This document shows, piece by piece, positions 12,583 through 24,816 of a stretch of DNA of 64,000 nucleotides (its first letter is position 1; each line of letters opens with the position of its first letter). This stretch comes from Erigeron canadensis. Taxonomy: Eukaryota; Streptophyta; Magnoliopsida; Asterales; Asteraceae. A program made the position numbers and the translations under genes. The notes beneath the pieces were generated by a model that was not told the origin of the DNA, made no database searches, and saw only the letters and a list, made by a program, of their open reading frames with translations. The stretch lies in the NCBI RefSeq assembly GCF_010389155.1, contig NC_057769.1, forward strand, positions 4,898,735 through 4,962,734, given 5' to 3'.

Positions 12583-13275
12583 CAGGGGTAGCTGCAGCTT
12601 GGGGGGCAGCAGGGGCAGCCCCCACTTCAATTTTAGTACAATGTAATTTTTCAAAATTTAAATGGTATGTTTGTAATTTTTTTCTAAAAGTAAGAAAAGG
12701 TAAGTAGGAAATAAATACAAATGATACATTTGTTGTCAACTTATCATAAACTTATTATTTGAATGTCATTGGTCATCGAGCATTAATTTTAAGATAGATT
12801 TTTTCATTGAAAGATTAAAAAAACTCGAGTTGTTTTGATTTTTAATAGAAAAAATGAAGTATAGTTTAAGAAAAAACTTTCGTTGTTTGGGTATGTAAAT
12901 ATGTAGTACATTATAGTGGAACTGTTTATAAAAATTTATTTTCTTTCAAGTTATTATCTATATTTATCACAAACATTTAATTATAATTGTGTGTGTGTGT
13001 ATATATATATAAGCTAATTATATCCAAAGAAGTATATTTTTTGGGTTTCTTGCATTATATGATTGAATACGTTTTCATTTAATAAGACCTTGTTCGATAC
13101 ATGTGGTTATTATTTATTAAAAAAACTAGTATTTTTAAATATGAGTGTTAGACCCGGTGTCGATAACAAATTCTTTTGAGGGTCTTTTTTTTCATTCTCG
13201 GATACGACTCTTATAACTATAACAAACAAGTTTTAAAATTGCCTCCTCGCAAAAACGTTTCTTGCTCCGTCTCTG
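12583..13275. mobile_element. hAT-like MITE
   Basis: The left end is CAGGGGTAGCTGCAGC; the right end read inverted is CAGAGACGGAGCAAGA. They are flanked by the 8-bp repeat ATTGGATA (12575-12582) and ATTGGATC (13276-13283), a 7-of-8 match. The CAGRGR start and 8-bp duplication are typical of hAT elements. It is 693 bp, AT-rich inside, with a small CCCCC/GGGGGG-rich zone near the left end and no ORF. Confidence 0.7.
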
Positions 13276-14223
13276 ATTGGATCAAGCTCAATTCAACCTA
13301 GAACCGCCTTTATAACCAATTTGAACAGGTAGGTTAAACTGCCTCCAATTAACCGGTCAGATTTATGTCGAAACGATTCAACCAGATGAACAGGTGAACC
13401 AGGTGGAAGATTGAACCTAGCAAGAAAAAAGAGAATAAGACACATTGGTTAGGTTTATTGTTGTTCCTTTTCCTTATAAGTTGTACATTACACTTCAGTA
13501 AGTTTTTTTTGGCTCGACTTGCTTCTAGCTAGCTAGTCTTTTATAAAAAAAAATTGCGATTGAGAAAAAACAACATATTAAACACTCTCATTCATAAGAC
13601 AACCCACATCAAATCTTCAAACCATTGTGTCATATATCGCCACCTCCATCTTTTTTGCAAATGCATAAGTTTTTGTTTTGAATGGTAATTTAGGATCGAC
13701 ATGCCTCTTTATATAATTAATTTTTAAGTCTAAAAGAAACACATGTTGGAAAAACTTATGTCTATATTCTTGTGAGCATTTTGTTCACACCAGAATTTAA
13801 ACTCAAAATCTTTTAATTTCAAGCGTCACCATATATCATTTGTTGATCGTTGGTAAACGCATAAGTTAGCGTACAATTTCTTTTAGTTTGGAAACACAAA
13901 TGATTAGATTTAGTGTTTGAAAAGTTCTAGATTATTTCTCGTTCCAATTTGTTGACTCTTAGACGAATAAAATAATCGAAACTCTATAACCAAAGCCTTT
14001 TGCACATCTTTTTCTACACAGTGATTGAAAATTTAATAATTCATCAGAATTACCTACCTTATCATTGGATTATATGAGTATTATACTACTTTGAAATGTT
14101 TTAAACTTAACACTTCATATAATTATGGTGTGTGACAAGTCATTCACGCTTTATATTAGCTTTTTATTCTTATAAATACAATCATTAAAATAGCAAATGT
14201 ACTTGAAAACAAATAATTAGTGG

Positions 14224-16246
14224 TCAACTACTATGGCTGTGCCTATTCATTTTGGAAAGGGTTTTAATCAACCCTCTAAGGATCTTCCAAAACCAAAACA
14301 AGTTCATGAAAGCCAACACCGAGGGAATCGTCAACACGCTGTAGAACCCCATTGCGTAAATTTGCTTCACCTGAAACGACACGCAAAAAGGGGGTCAGAG
14401 GCGGCCTTGGTGCACTAAGGTTGTTCACAGTTCAAAATAAGTCAAGGTTTGAGCAATGTACTTGATAAAAATGTGTAAACATATGGTAGAAAAAGAAGAT
14501 AAACAAGATGATCCTTGCAACCTACAAAAAAAAAAAACAAAAAACCCGAAAATATATATCATATGTTTGTCTCCTTTTTCTTGATGAATTGATTAAATGT
14601 AGAAAGACTTAAGATATGAAAGTCTTTACCAACCACCCTGCAAACAATGCAACACCATTCAACAAGTAAAATGTGGAGTTCTTCTTCCCGGCGACATCTA
14701 GATACCTACATTTGTGCATCGAGTGATCATTTGTACTTTAGATGTGATGAAGAAATGGTGTGTTGAAGGTACCATCTTAGGTTCACAAAAGGTGTGGTGA
14801 TCTCGGTGATAAAGACTATAAGGATGTAAAACTGAACTTGGCCGCTTAAAAGGGCTTGACCGATGGCAAACATGGAGAGTCCATGGTGCAATACCTGTAA
14901 AGGCACGAGAGGAAAATAATCAACATGAATCCAATAAAATGGTCATCGGAGTGTTCTTAAGCACAACTCTAGTTCAACGCAACCCAACAAGCCCAAATAC
15001 GTCGACTATCTTTAAGTGTGTATGAGATACTTTATATATAACTACTATTTGCAATAGTTTAATTTCCGAAAAGGGTTTACTCATAGTTTTATTAAGAACA
15101 TTTGTACCGATAATCAGTTGAACTCTCACATACGGGCTTGTTGCTTATCTGTCTCAGCGCTAGGGAGTATGACTTACAAATTCAAAACCACCTAAAGTCG
15201 GGTAAGTCCAAAAAATCATCCCCAAATCCGACAAAAAGTAACCAATTGACATCTGCAATACAATAGAATAACAAATGAGAACATAAGCGTGCAATATGGT
15301 CTTTTTGACAAGTAATATTACATGTAAAAACTATCTATAAACACATGTGGCATGTCAGATGGTCCAATAATCAGAAGATAAAAAAATAAATAAGTCATAC
15401 TTGGTTATTTGTTGTATTTTCCCACGAAATAAGGATGTGAAGTGCCCTAAACATATAATTTGAGATGTAACAAAAAATATTACCCCAAGTATGGTGTCAC
15501 ATGATGCAGATGAACGGTTAATAATCCACTCTTGATGAGCATGTTCATCAAAAAGATCCGAAACGAGTAGAAAGTATAAAGAACCAGCAACTACAAAGAG
15601 TGCGTGGAAGGTTGAGAATCCCCTAATTAAGAAGATGAATTAATATCAAATGAGCTACTAATACAATATATAAGAGTTGTAGGCACAAGATACTAGCTGG
15701 AGGAAAGCCGATAAGTGTTACAATACAAAAGTGCAATACCGGTTTTTCCATTCAAGTTTTTGCGCATTGTCTAGTTTGTTAAAGCCTTTGAAGATGAGCG
15801 GGCCAAGTATTCCCATCAAGTCATAAGCCTGCATTGCAACAAAAACAAATTTTATCTTATAACTCAATGAAGACAATGTATACAAGTATACAACATATAT
15901 ACAAGAAGATATATATATTACAATGGCTTATGAACTTTGATTTAAAAACTATCCAAAATGGCAAGTTATGCATCTTTTTTTTCAAGATACATGCATAGCT
16001 TACTAGTTCGAGATCAACTTATATGCATTGGACAATGCCAATTATAGCACATTGCCTAGATTTGTAACGAACGTCAGAACTGTAACATCCTAAAAGTTAT
16101 GAAACACAAAAGAGGGGGCCAATACTTACAACTTTACACATGATGATGCCCCAAAAAACCGAAAACAACCACCGGATTGGGTTGCTTGAACTTGCATGAT
16201 TAGCAATGGTGCTAAAACCTGAAGGGGTAGTTATTCTTCCTTCCAT
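14224..16246 (-). CDS. TLC (TRAM/LAG1/CLN8) domain membrane protein, copy 2
   Basis: Eight coding exons on the minus strand: 16246-16130, 15828-15740, 15622-15484, 15252-15178, 14894-14773, 14705-14630, 14521-14462 and 14370-14224, together 825 nt and 274 aa. Exons 2 to 7 have exactly the same lengths as in copy 1 (89, 139, 75, 122, 76 and 60 nt), so the two genes arose by tandem duplication. The protein is clearly similar throughout (for example LEWKNRGFSTFHALF, MSIGYFLSDLGMI, ITTPFVNLRW) but diverged at the N-terminus and in the tail, which here is Ser/His-rich (RHSHSS) rather than RKQS. Introns are short, and the gene spans 2.0 kb against 4.9 kb for copy 1. No frameshift or stop was seen, so both copies look functional. 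Likely a multipass endomembrane lipid-related protein; exact role unknown. Confidence 0.87.
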
Positions 16247-16267
16247 GAGTTTATTTTTGCAAAAATT

Positions 16268-16388
16268 GCTGCATAAACCAAAATGCAACAACATAAATAT
16301 TCACACATAATAAGCAATGTTACATGCTAAACTGTGTATACACCTCATATATAACATTACAAAACAAATTTACTAGTAGTAACTTACT
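16268..16388 (-). promoter_or_regulatory. Probable 5' UTR intron of TLC copy 2
   Basis: On the minus strand CCCAA is followed by GTAAGTT (donor from 16387), and TTTATGCAG ends at 16269, 22 bp before the start codon. Copy 1 has the matching donor CCCA-GTAAGT (from 10351), which supports a conserved leader intron. In copy 1 the aligned acceptor position reads CTG instead of CAG, so a different acceptor must be used there. The intron itself is inferred and would need transcript data. Confidence 0.5.
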
Positions 16389-17561
16389 TGGGTTTTTTGT
16401 GAATACTTGTGGAATAAGCTATAAATCACCACAAGCTATTAATTTATAGTGATTACTACTTGTGAAAAGAGAAATAACAGAATTGATTTTTTTAAGTCCG
16501 GCCATGCTATAAATGATGAATATACGTTTGAATTTATTGATTGTGATATCGTGGGGAAGTAAAAAAGCATGACATTTGCATATCATTTTATTGATATGCA
16601 ATTAGCGCCACAATGTGTACCATCTTTAACGATTTGTAATGCTTCATAACTTCACTTTCACATTATATTATATGTATAAGTAGTAATGACAATTAAAAAT
16701 GTGTTCGTGGTGTAAGGTAAATCGTTAAAACCGGACAAAACATTGACTAAGTTGATTTAATTCGCATGAGGGGGCTTCGGTCTTTAGGGTCAAATAATAA
16801 ATGTTCAATTACTCTCTATATCTTCAGTTCAAACATTTTGTTTAACTTTTTAAATATGAAATCCTTAATTAAATGTTTCAAAACTTTTTCTTAGACAATT
16901 TTTTTTAACTGTTAGTTTTTCGATCACTAATGGATCATGGAGTATTATCCCGACACCAAATTGTTGGTCAAATGACCTATTTCCTCACAAGAAGTCTCGG
17001 GTTTGAGTGATGCCTTATATTTGGAGATAACTACCACATGTACTTAACCTTCACTATCTTATAGTAGGTACAATTGAGTTTTTCACTCAATTCTTTTACG
17101 GATATCCGGTTAAGATAACATATGTTAAATCTCTCGTCATTCGCGAATAATTTACACCGGTAAGGGAAAAAAAACACACTAAAACTTCAAAGAATATTTT
17201 TAAATTAAAAACAAACCCATAATATCACATATTCAAACTTTCAAGGGGGTTGTTGGTTTTGGGGCATAACCAATTATTTTGTGCATTTACTGCCAATAAT
17301 TGTATGCACACAAACAAGAACAGGTGTAGTTCGTACTAGTTTAAAAGTGAAATAAATCAAAACGAACTCTGGAATAGTACGAAAACTAATATTGTGACGA
17401 GTAGTATTTATTTGATTGCAAAGGTTGTGACATTCATGTACTTATGCATCCCTGATGTTGTTTTGATTTGGGCTCTTTTTTATGTGTTTGAAACTAAACA
17501 GAATCAAGTGTCACTTTTCCAAAGATTAAACGACCAGACACCCATACAAAGAAGAAGGAAA

Positions 17562-17750
17562 AATTAGGTAAAGCATGCAGTACCTATCTTAGGTAAAGTA
17601 GGGGTGAGAATTATGTAAAATTCAGGGGGAGATTATGTAAAATTCAGGGGGGCTGTGTATGTTTTTCAAATTCAAAGGTTTAATTTGTAACTTTTTTTTT
17701 AAGTGACAGTACCTAAGCTTAAGTAAAATCTGCAGTACGGATCATTTTCC
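17562..17750 (+). repeat. ~190-bp dispersed repeat, copy A
   Basis: Marked by GCAGTACCTATCTTAGGTAA, two tandem ATTATGTAAAATTCAGGGGG units, TCAAAGGTTTAATTTGTAAC, and the end CTGCAGTACGGATCATTTT. A second copy with the same order and orientation lies at 23901-24090. No target duplication was found; family unknown. Confidence 0.6.
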
Positions 17751-17970
17751 CATAAAGAATTATTTAAGATTAATGATTCGATTTGTCGAGAGTCTATTTA
17801 TATCAATAGAATTGGAAGGGTACATGTGCAATGCGACGAAGATGGAGCCGGCATGTTGTGGCGGCTGTGGCGATGACGGGTGGCAGCGACGACGATTGTG
17901 CCTCATTGGCAATTTTCAGTTATTTGTGCCTCCGTCAAAGTGGCTTGGTTATTCATAGTTTAGTTTTTGA

Positions 17971-18763
17971 AAAATTTACCTGTTTGGTCAAATTGAGACC
18001 TTGTAGTCTTACATATGACATGTTACCCCATCAAAGCAAGACACCTTGCTACTCTTTTTCGCTCTTCTTTTCCCCCTTCCTCATTTTTTATTCCCATAAC
18101 ATTGAATATTTATTTCATTATAGTATATAGCAAGAATTATTTCAATTATTGACGTAAACCAGAAAAATAAGTAATAAAAAACTTACCATAAACCTTACCA
18201 TATATTTCGTAATATATTGTTCACCAAGAAATCTAAAATACCAATCATACCACTCATGATCCATCTTGTTTTGTTTGTCAATGTTATGGCTTCATATAGC
18301 CTGTATTTATATAAACTAAATTTTGAGATGTCATTTCACTCAATAGTACACTCTATCTGTCGTAAAGTATAACACTTACTTTATGAATCATATTGTCGTA
18401 TCCAACCATTAAAGTTTTCTAAAACGCCCTAAAAATTGTGAACGAAAAAGTTAGAGCCCAAGCAACATTTTTGCCATTATGGTCGTTTCTTCAAATACAA
18501 CAACTAATGGAACAGAGGGCAAGCAACAAAAATATTATGGTCGTTTCTTCATAATTCTTTTACAAAATCATCTGTGTAAAATAGGATTAGGATTTAATGT
18601 GTATAGAAAATTAGGTTTTTTTTTTTTTTTTTTTGAAAAATGACCATTAGCAGAAAAGGGGAGCACGGAAAGAGGAGAGTGGGAGAAGAGAGGAGAGAGT
18701 GGCCAGGTGTTTTTGATCAAACAAGACCACAAGGTCTCAATTTGATCAAACAAAGTAAATTTC
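17971..18763. repeat. Imperfect inverted repeat (possible fold-back element)
   Basis: AAATTTACCTGTTTGGTCAA plus ATTGAGACCTTGTAGTC on the left pairs with the reverse of GACCACAAGGTCTCAATTTG plus ATCAAACAAAGTAAATTT on the right. Further inward both arms are CT-rich on the inward strand (CTCTTTTTCGCTCTTCTTTTCCC against CTCTCCTCTCTTCTCCC). Element borders and target duplication are not clear. Confidence 0.4.
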
Positions 18764-19371
18764 CCTTATTTTTTTTATAATAACGATGACCAACTTTGTG
18801 TTTTTGAACTAACATAAAAGTGACTTGGTTGTCCTGAGTTTTATGTGAGTTTTATTTTTTCACAAGAGGTCTCACATTATAAAACATGTTTTAAGAAACA
18901 ATTCTATAATCATCCGATATTTGATTAAAAAATACTGACCCTTCCCAAATACCCGAACAGGTAAAAATTTCCCCGTTTATCCCTTTCCAATGACCTAAGT
19001 TTGTGAACAATATGACACGAAGTTTTCAGAAGCTTGACGAGTTTGGAAGGATCGATTTTAGTAGATGAGATTGTGGAATATAGAAAGTGGTCTATTTGTA
19101 GGATACCTGGCCTGTAGAACAGATTATAAATTTAAAAAAAAAAAAAAAAAAGAAAAGAAAAGCAAGAAAATATAACAGCTCACGCAAGTTGCACACACAT
19201 AGTCACAATTGACATCAGAACGAAATATAACATATAAAGCTTCAAGCTTTTTATGTCAAGTTTGTAGAGCAACACAATATTATACAAGCATTAAAAGAAA
19301 AGGCATACTTCAAACTCAGCATATAACCGTGTTTACAGAGAAGCAACTTATCGTCATTATCATCATCTATG

Positions 19372-19471
19372 GTTTCTAGTAGCCTCCTTGAATGAACACA
19401 TTCAGGTGGTCGAGTTCTATGGTTTCTAGTAGCCTCCTTGAATGAACGCATTCAGACGGTTGAGCTCTTCC
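19372..19471 (-). repeat. 50-bp tandem duplication at the 3' end of CBSX3
   Basis: GGTTTCTAGTAGCCTCCTTG occurs at 19371 and again at 19421, and the similarity continues into AATGAACRCATTCAGRYGG. The unit is exactly 50 bp. The right copy is the coding end of CBSX3 (including stop codon 19426-19428) and the left copy lies just beyond the stop, in the 3' UTR. Confidence 0.85.
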
Positions 19472-22189
19472 CTGTGCTCGCTTACAACAGCACGGACCAC
19501 ATCTCCAATGGAAACCATGCCTAGCATGCCCTTTTCATCAATCACTGGAATGTGTCTAATACGATTATCTGCCAAGATTAAAGCCCAAAATCTAATATTA
19601 GATAAGAGGTCACAATCTCAACCAATTTGCTTATAGATGGGTATAATTCGGATAAGTTTCATCCTTAATGGATTTTGTAGCTAAAAAATGGATTGAAAGT
19701 TGCCTAAAGCTTACTTCTGATTCTTGGAGCCAAATCATTTTATTTTGAAAACACTGAATTAGTATTCTAACAACAAAGTTTTATAATATTCGCATTATAT
19801 ATTCATAAAAATGAGCAGAAAATGTAACATTTCAACCCAACCCAACCCAGCCCCATTACGCTTCGTACCATAGACAACTTATTGAAAGCGAAACTTGTTT
19901 TGACTCATTACCAAGCGCACCCATTTTGCCACCTCTACTTTAGGTTAGCCTCAGATCTTCAATCACTGAGGCTACATACACAGTCAAAATCACAAAGAAA
20001 CTTGTTTTGACCCATTACTGAACACACCCAATTTGCCACATCTACTTAGGTTAAATCACTGAGGCTATATACACAGTCAAAATCACACAAAAGATCCATA
20101 AGATCGTTACTTTTCTCATTGCAACCTGGACCCATTGACCCATGAACTACAGATCTTTTCTCACAAAAGATCCACTTGTTTTCAGCTCTCATAGTTGATA
20201 GCAACTATTAGCCAATATTAGTATTAGAAATTCCGCTATTACTTTATCATTCTTGGAGGTTTTGAAACATTAGATTACTCGTTAAATACTTTGGTAATAC
20301 AATGTATAAGACCACGCAATATTGTGTCACTATTAGATGGTTTAGGACATTTGGCTAATTGTTGAAAACATTCATAAAACCATTGCAATTTTATGGAAAA
20401 GAGAACGCGGCTCCTTAATTAGTCTAACGAAAATGTAACATAATGGCTAGAAAAAATCCCCTCCATCCCATGAAAATTGCGCAAGTTTCATTTTGAGTCA
20501 ATTATTATCACTACACTTCAACTTTTTGTTGTTAGAAGGTACAGTCAAGACACTTGAACAGGGCAGTGGACAAGCTGAGATTGAGCTCAACGCAACCACC
20601 TTAGACTAATATTGAGCTTTATTCGAAACCTCGAGTAGCTCAATAATAAAACCATACTCAGCTAAGCAAGGCTAGTTCTACTTAAACAAGTTCAAGTAAT
20701 TTTGAGCTCAAAGAATTGCTGAACCTATTCACAAGACCATACCATAGCTGCAATTTTTATGGGAGAAAAAAGGTGATTACTGATTCCTTGATTTGGATCA
20801 AAATGAACTACGTAAAAATTTGGCAAGATTTACTCCTATGCCCATAAAAGCTGGAAGTATAACAATTTTTTTTGACAATCATCAAAGTTGGAGTAACTGG
20901 TTTTGCCGTCATCATTACAGCTTATATCTCATTATGTAACACCTAATGTAGTTGGTATATGAGGCAGCAGTCATACAATATCATAAAACCATGTGCAATT
21001 TCAATGACGCAAGGATAGAAGTATAAGATACCTGTCATCAACTGCATTGCTTTCAGAACTTTGGTGTCTGGAGTGACCGTGATAAGCTTGTTCTGTAACC
21101 AAAACAAAAGAATGATCACTTTAAAAAACAGTCATTGGTCATAAAACGAACTTAAAAAGCAATAGCGAAGAGGCAAACTGAAGGGAGCGTGATCATGTTT
21201 TGGAGGTTGTGAGATTATATTTATACCTCTTCTGTCATGATATCTCCAACCTTGGTTGACTTCGACGATCTTCCCTGAACAATAATTTTCCTGAGATAAT
21301 CTGAAGAAAAAGTATGGGTTTAGCAACTTATGATCTTATCAACCAAAACAGGGTAATATTTGCAGAACAATTCTAACTATATATGATGAAAGACAAAAAT
21401 TCCACTGAATTACCTCTTTCTGTGATAATTCCAGCAATGGATTTCTCCTCCCCGGGTTTCACCACCACCAAAGCTCCAACATTGTGTTGTGTCATCTGCA
21501 ACATACACTCTTTTGGTCATCATAATAGACTTGAACCATGTCATATAAGAAAAGGCCCATAATAACAATCATATGAAGTTTTCATTTTGGGTTAGCCTGT
21601 AAATACTGCTATGCATTACGATAGAGGCAGCAAAATGGGTGGCTTGACAGCTTAGGTAAAGGGCCAAAAAGGTAACTATGGCTGGGTTATATGTATACTT
21701 TCCGTCCAATTTTAGTTTATCAATAAAAAATTTCATGTCAAAATTGAATATGATAATTATAGTATTTCAACAAAAAGTTGTCAACTTTATGATTGATTTA
21801 GGAGTTTTATGATTGATATTTACACTGTAAAACTATTGATCCATTTGGAGATAAACGTAACTGGAATCAACCCACTTACAAGTAAATTTGTTCAACACTT
21901 CTACATTACATAGATGGACCTTAACCATGTTACATACCGACTTGACGGCGTCATACACGGAATCTTCGGTGGTGCACCAAAGCCATGAACCATCGGCACT
22001 TTTCCCCTTTCCTTTTAAAACATCTGAAATTTTAGTGCTTTCAAAACCTTGCTCTTCAATACGAGCTGCCGAAGTTGACTCATGCCTCACAAGAGATCGT
22101 GCAAGAGGATTCACCAAACGAATGTGTTGGAGAACCGCATTCTTCACAACGCTTCCATGTGATAGAAATGTTCCGATACTTCTTTGCAT
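19426..22189 (-). CDS. CBSX3: CBS domain protein CBSX3-like, mitochondrial
   Basis: Five coding exons on the minus strand: 22189-21938, 21495-21414, 21300-21227, 21092-21032 and 19568-19426, together 612 nt and 203 aa, close to the ~206 aa of Arabidopsis CBSX3 (At5g10860). Residues 1-~50 form a basic, acid-poor presequence (MQRSIGTFLSHGSVVKNAVL, then RSLVRHEST). Two CBS domains follow: the first with KGKSADGSWLWCTTEDSVYDAVK and HNVGALVVVKPG, the second with ITVTPDTKVLKAMQLMTDNRIRHIPVI and MVSIGDVVRAVV. The tail is LNRLNAFIQGGY. CBS pairs bind adenosyl ligands; CBSX3 is reported to bind and activate thioredoxin o in the mitochondrial matrix. The start is taken right after a likely leader-intron acceptor (TTACAACAG then GTAAAAATG). 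The fourth intron is 1.46 kb; the others are short. Confidence 0.92.
19889..20092. repeat. Imperfect ~108-bp tandem duplication in CBSX3 intron 4
   Basis: AAACTTGTTTTGACYCATTA followed by CACCCAWTTTGCCAC, TCACTGAGGCTA and ACACAGTCAAAATCACA occurs at 19889 and again at 19998. The units contain a GTGGCAAAATGGGT-type motif common in plant hAT MITE ends, so the duplication may lie inside an old transposon. Confidence 0.6.
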
Positions 22190-22199
22190 TTTTACCTGT

Positions 22200-22999
22200 T
22201 GTAAGCTCAAATCTTCATCAAAAAGTTCAGACAACATCAGTAGTGTTTTAACTCAAAACGTTCACACACGTAAATGAGAAAGCCAACCCACTACCCGAAA
22301 TCATTGATTCATTTCAAAATGGTAACCCGCCCGTTTGAACCCCCGTCTCTTGGCCAATATAGCACATGCAAAAATCACGCTAACTGCATACAAAATACCC
22401 GGTACTAGTGTGTCCTATATCACTACACTATCATTGCATGAAGGGGGGTGTTGGTCTAACTTATCCTTTTGGGATACTAAGTCCATATTTTTTTCCTTGT
22501 TTTTTTACTTGTGAGCTTATTGTTCAGTTTTAACGGTATTACAATATATAGTATGGAAAGATGATCAAATCAGGCTTATCGAATCAAATAACATTAGAAA
22601 ATAAAAGAAAGCAAAGATCTTTAAAGTCACAACTATAACCGCCGCCACCACCAAGGTGGCCTAGTGGCGGAAATCCTCATTAGAAAAGAAAAGAAAGCAA
22701 AGATCTTTAAGTCAAAAACCTGTCCTCCCGGGTAATCTGAACAGGAAAAACCTCATCCGTTTACCCGTTTATCTATCTATAAAGTCACAACTTTAAACGT
22801 TTTCCTACAACCAAATAGACTCATAGACCCTTAAACTTTTTCATAAGTAACCAAATCATGGAATCTGACAGATTCATACTAAACAAGAGACAGTCAAATC
22901 AAGATTCTTTTAGCAGAAGATATACTGTAGTATTATATAGCAGTGATATAGTAGATATACATAAGAAGAAGAAGAAGAAGAAGAAGAAAGAGATGAACC
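22200..22999 (-). promoter_or_regulatory. Probable 5' UTR intron of CBSX3, with (CTT)n tract
   Basis: The sequence TTACAACAG lies just before GTAAAAATG at the coding start, a clear acceptor shape. A candidate donor CAG-GTTCAT lies near 22,999, followed on the sense strand by a (CTT)n run (22963-22989). This would be a 0.8-kb leader intron. It is inferred; transcripts are needed. Confidence 0.4.
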
Positions 23000-23900
23000 T
23001 GATCAGTGGCTGATTGATTACACACAGTCACAAACACACACAGTAGGTCAGGACAGTATTGTTTTAGTAGTGAGTGAAACAGACACTACAACGGTTGGAT
23101 AATGACATGTTGGGTAAAAGGATACTATAATAAGATAGGCAGTGGCAGCCTCATTCATGTTTATCCATTACCTTTATTATTTTAATGGGAAATTCAATAT
23201 TTTTGGTTAAAGAATTTGCAAATGGTTAAAACCATCTTTTTTCCCTAATAGTCAAACTAATTATTGATTACTAAAATATAGGATATAGTCCGGGTTTTGT
23301 GCATCTCTAGTTCCGTGTTGTTTTATGAAATATTTTCGGGTACAAAATTTTTCTAAGTAAACATGACTTGAAAATTATTATCCAACAGATTCCTACAAGA
23401 GGCATCGGTGAGGAATTATTCAAAACCCCAACTATGACATCTTTTTTTTTCCACTTTACACACGCTGTTCTTACTATTTACTATATATGTATTACCCGTA
23501 TTATCTATGTAAATAATAAGTAAGAAAATTTAGAAAAGAAAAAAAGGTAAGGAATACTAATTATTCTAAAACCCAACTAGAAAAATCTTTACAATATTTT
23601 AATCTGCAATTTAAGTAAGTCATAATGTATATCATTTATGATTTTAAACATAATGTATCATATTTTTTTCTTGTAATGTATTCAACTAAGCTTCAAATAT
23701 TTTTTATAAAACAAATTAAGATAAGCTAATAATATTTTATATTTATCTTGAATTTAAGGTTTTTTTTTTCATTTTTGAATGGTGTTGATCATGTCCTCAC
23801 AACAGAGAATCTAACTTACGTTATCTTAACCGGGTTCGTGCTAGAGAGTCTGTCTTTTATAAATAAAAAAGTATAAATTAATGTTCAATTAAAAAAAAGG

Positions 23901-24090
23901 AAATGTTAGGTAAAACATGCAGTCCCTATCTTAGTTAAAGGAGGGAGAGATTATGTAAAATTCATAGGAGGTTATGTAAAATTCAGTGGAGACTATGTAT
24001 GTTTATCAAATTGAAAGGTTTAATTTATAACTTTTTTTAAAGTGACAGTATCTAAGTTTAGGTAAAGTCTGCAATACGGATCATTTTTCT
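23901..24090 (+). repeat. ~190-bp dispersed repeat, copy B
   Basis: Same order of motifs as 17562-17750: GCAGTCCCTATCTTAGTTAA, two ATTATGTAAAATTCA-type units, GAAAGGTTTAATTTATAAC, and CTGCAATACGGATCATTTT. The copies differ by scattered substitutions and small indels. Confidence 0.6.
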
Positions 24091-24816
24091 TTAAAAAAAT
24101 AACATAAACTGGTGTTTAAGTATTTAAGTGTTTTGAATATCTAAATTTTTTATTAAAAAAAAGAAAACTTAAACAATTTTTTTTTAGTGTTCATGTCACG
24201 GGACGGCTAGCCATTACATCCATACGGGCATGCAGTCAATAGCGACTGATCCACGAAGTCAGGGGCCACAGGGGAGAGAAAAACCACCAATTTTAACCGC
24301 TATAGAAGGCACAACGTTAAATTGGATGTAAACATCGTTTGCTCAAACTTAAACAATTAGCTACAACTTTCATAAAATATTTATTTCCATCAATTTCTTA
24401 TCAAATTATTAATCCAAATGGTCCCTACAACTAAACTAAACCGCCCCTAACTAAAACACCGACTGAATAACTAACCTACAAAATAATTCTAACATTGCTA
24501 GATCGAAATCATGTCTTCCCATAGAGGTACTAGAGCATCCTCATTTTTATTTTTTATTTTTTTTGAACATTGGCATCCTCAATTTACTCAAGATGTGAAG
24601 TTAATAACAATTTAAGGATATTCAAAAACTTTGTCGACTTTGAGTTTATTTTTTAGGAAAAGAAAGTGACCCCTAGCAAAGAGATAAATTACAAGATAAG
24701 CTGGGGACCAAAAGTTGATTCTATAAAACATAGGACGATAACACTTTATTATTTTTCATTTTATAACCATATTAAAAATAATATGTGAATTTCGTGAATT
24801 ATGTACATTATTAAAA

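Larger units (their letters stand above)
10353..14223. other. Intergenic region between the two TLC copies
   Basis: About 3.9 kb. The first ~200 bp should be the promoter of copy 1. The rest holds a palindromic CCGGGTTCAACCCGGG stretch near 10,855, a PIF/Harbinger-like element (11714-12372), a hAT-like element (12583-13275) and AT-rich filler. No coding gene is supported. Confidence 0.6.
16400..19425. other. Intergenic region between TLC copy 2 and CBSX3
   Basis: About 3 kb without a supported gene. It contains a dispersed repeat copy (17562-17750), a GC-rich GGTGGCGAC-like block near 17,850, and an imperfect inverted repeat (17971-18010 against 18722-18763). Short ORFs here overlap these repeats and show no family similarity. 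Confidence 0.6.

Noticed and set aside
17773..18130. Overlapping 61- and 99-codon frames
   Set aside because: They fall in a GGTGGCGAC-rich repeat and an inverted repeat, with no conserved domain.
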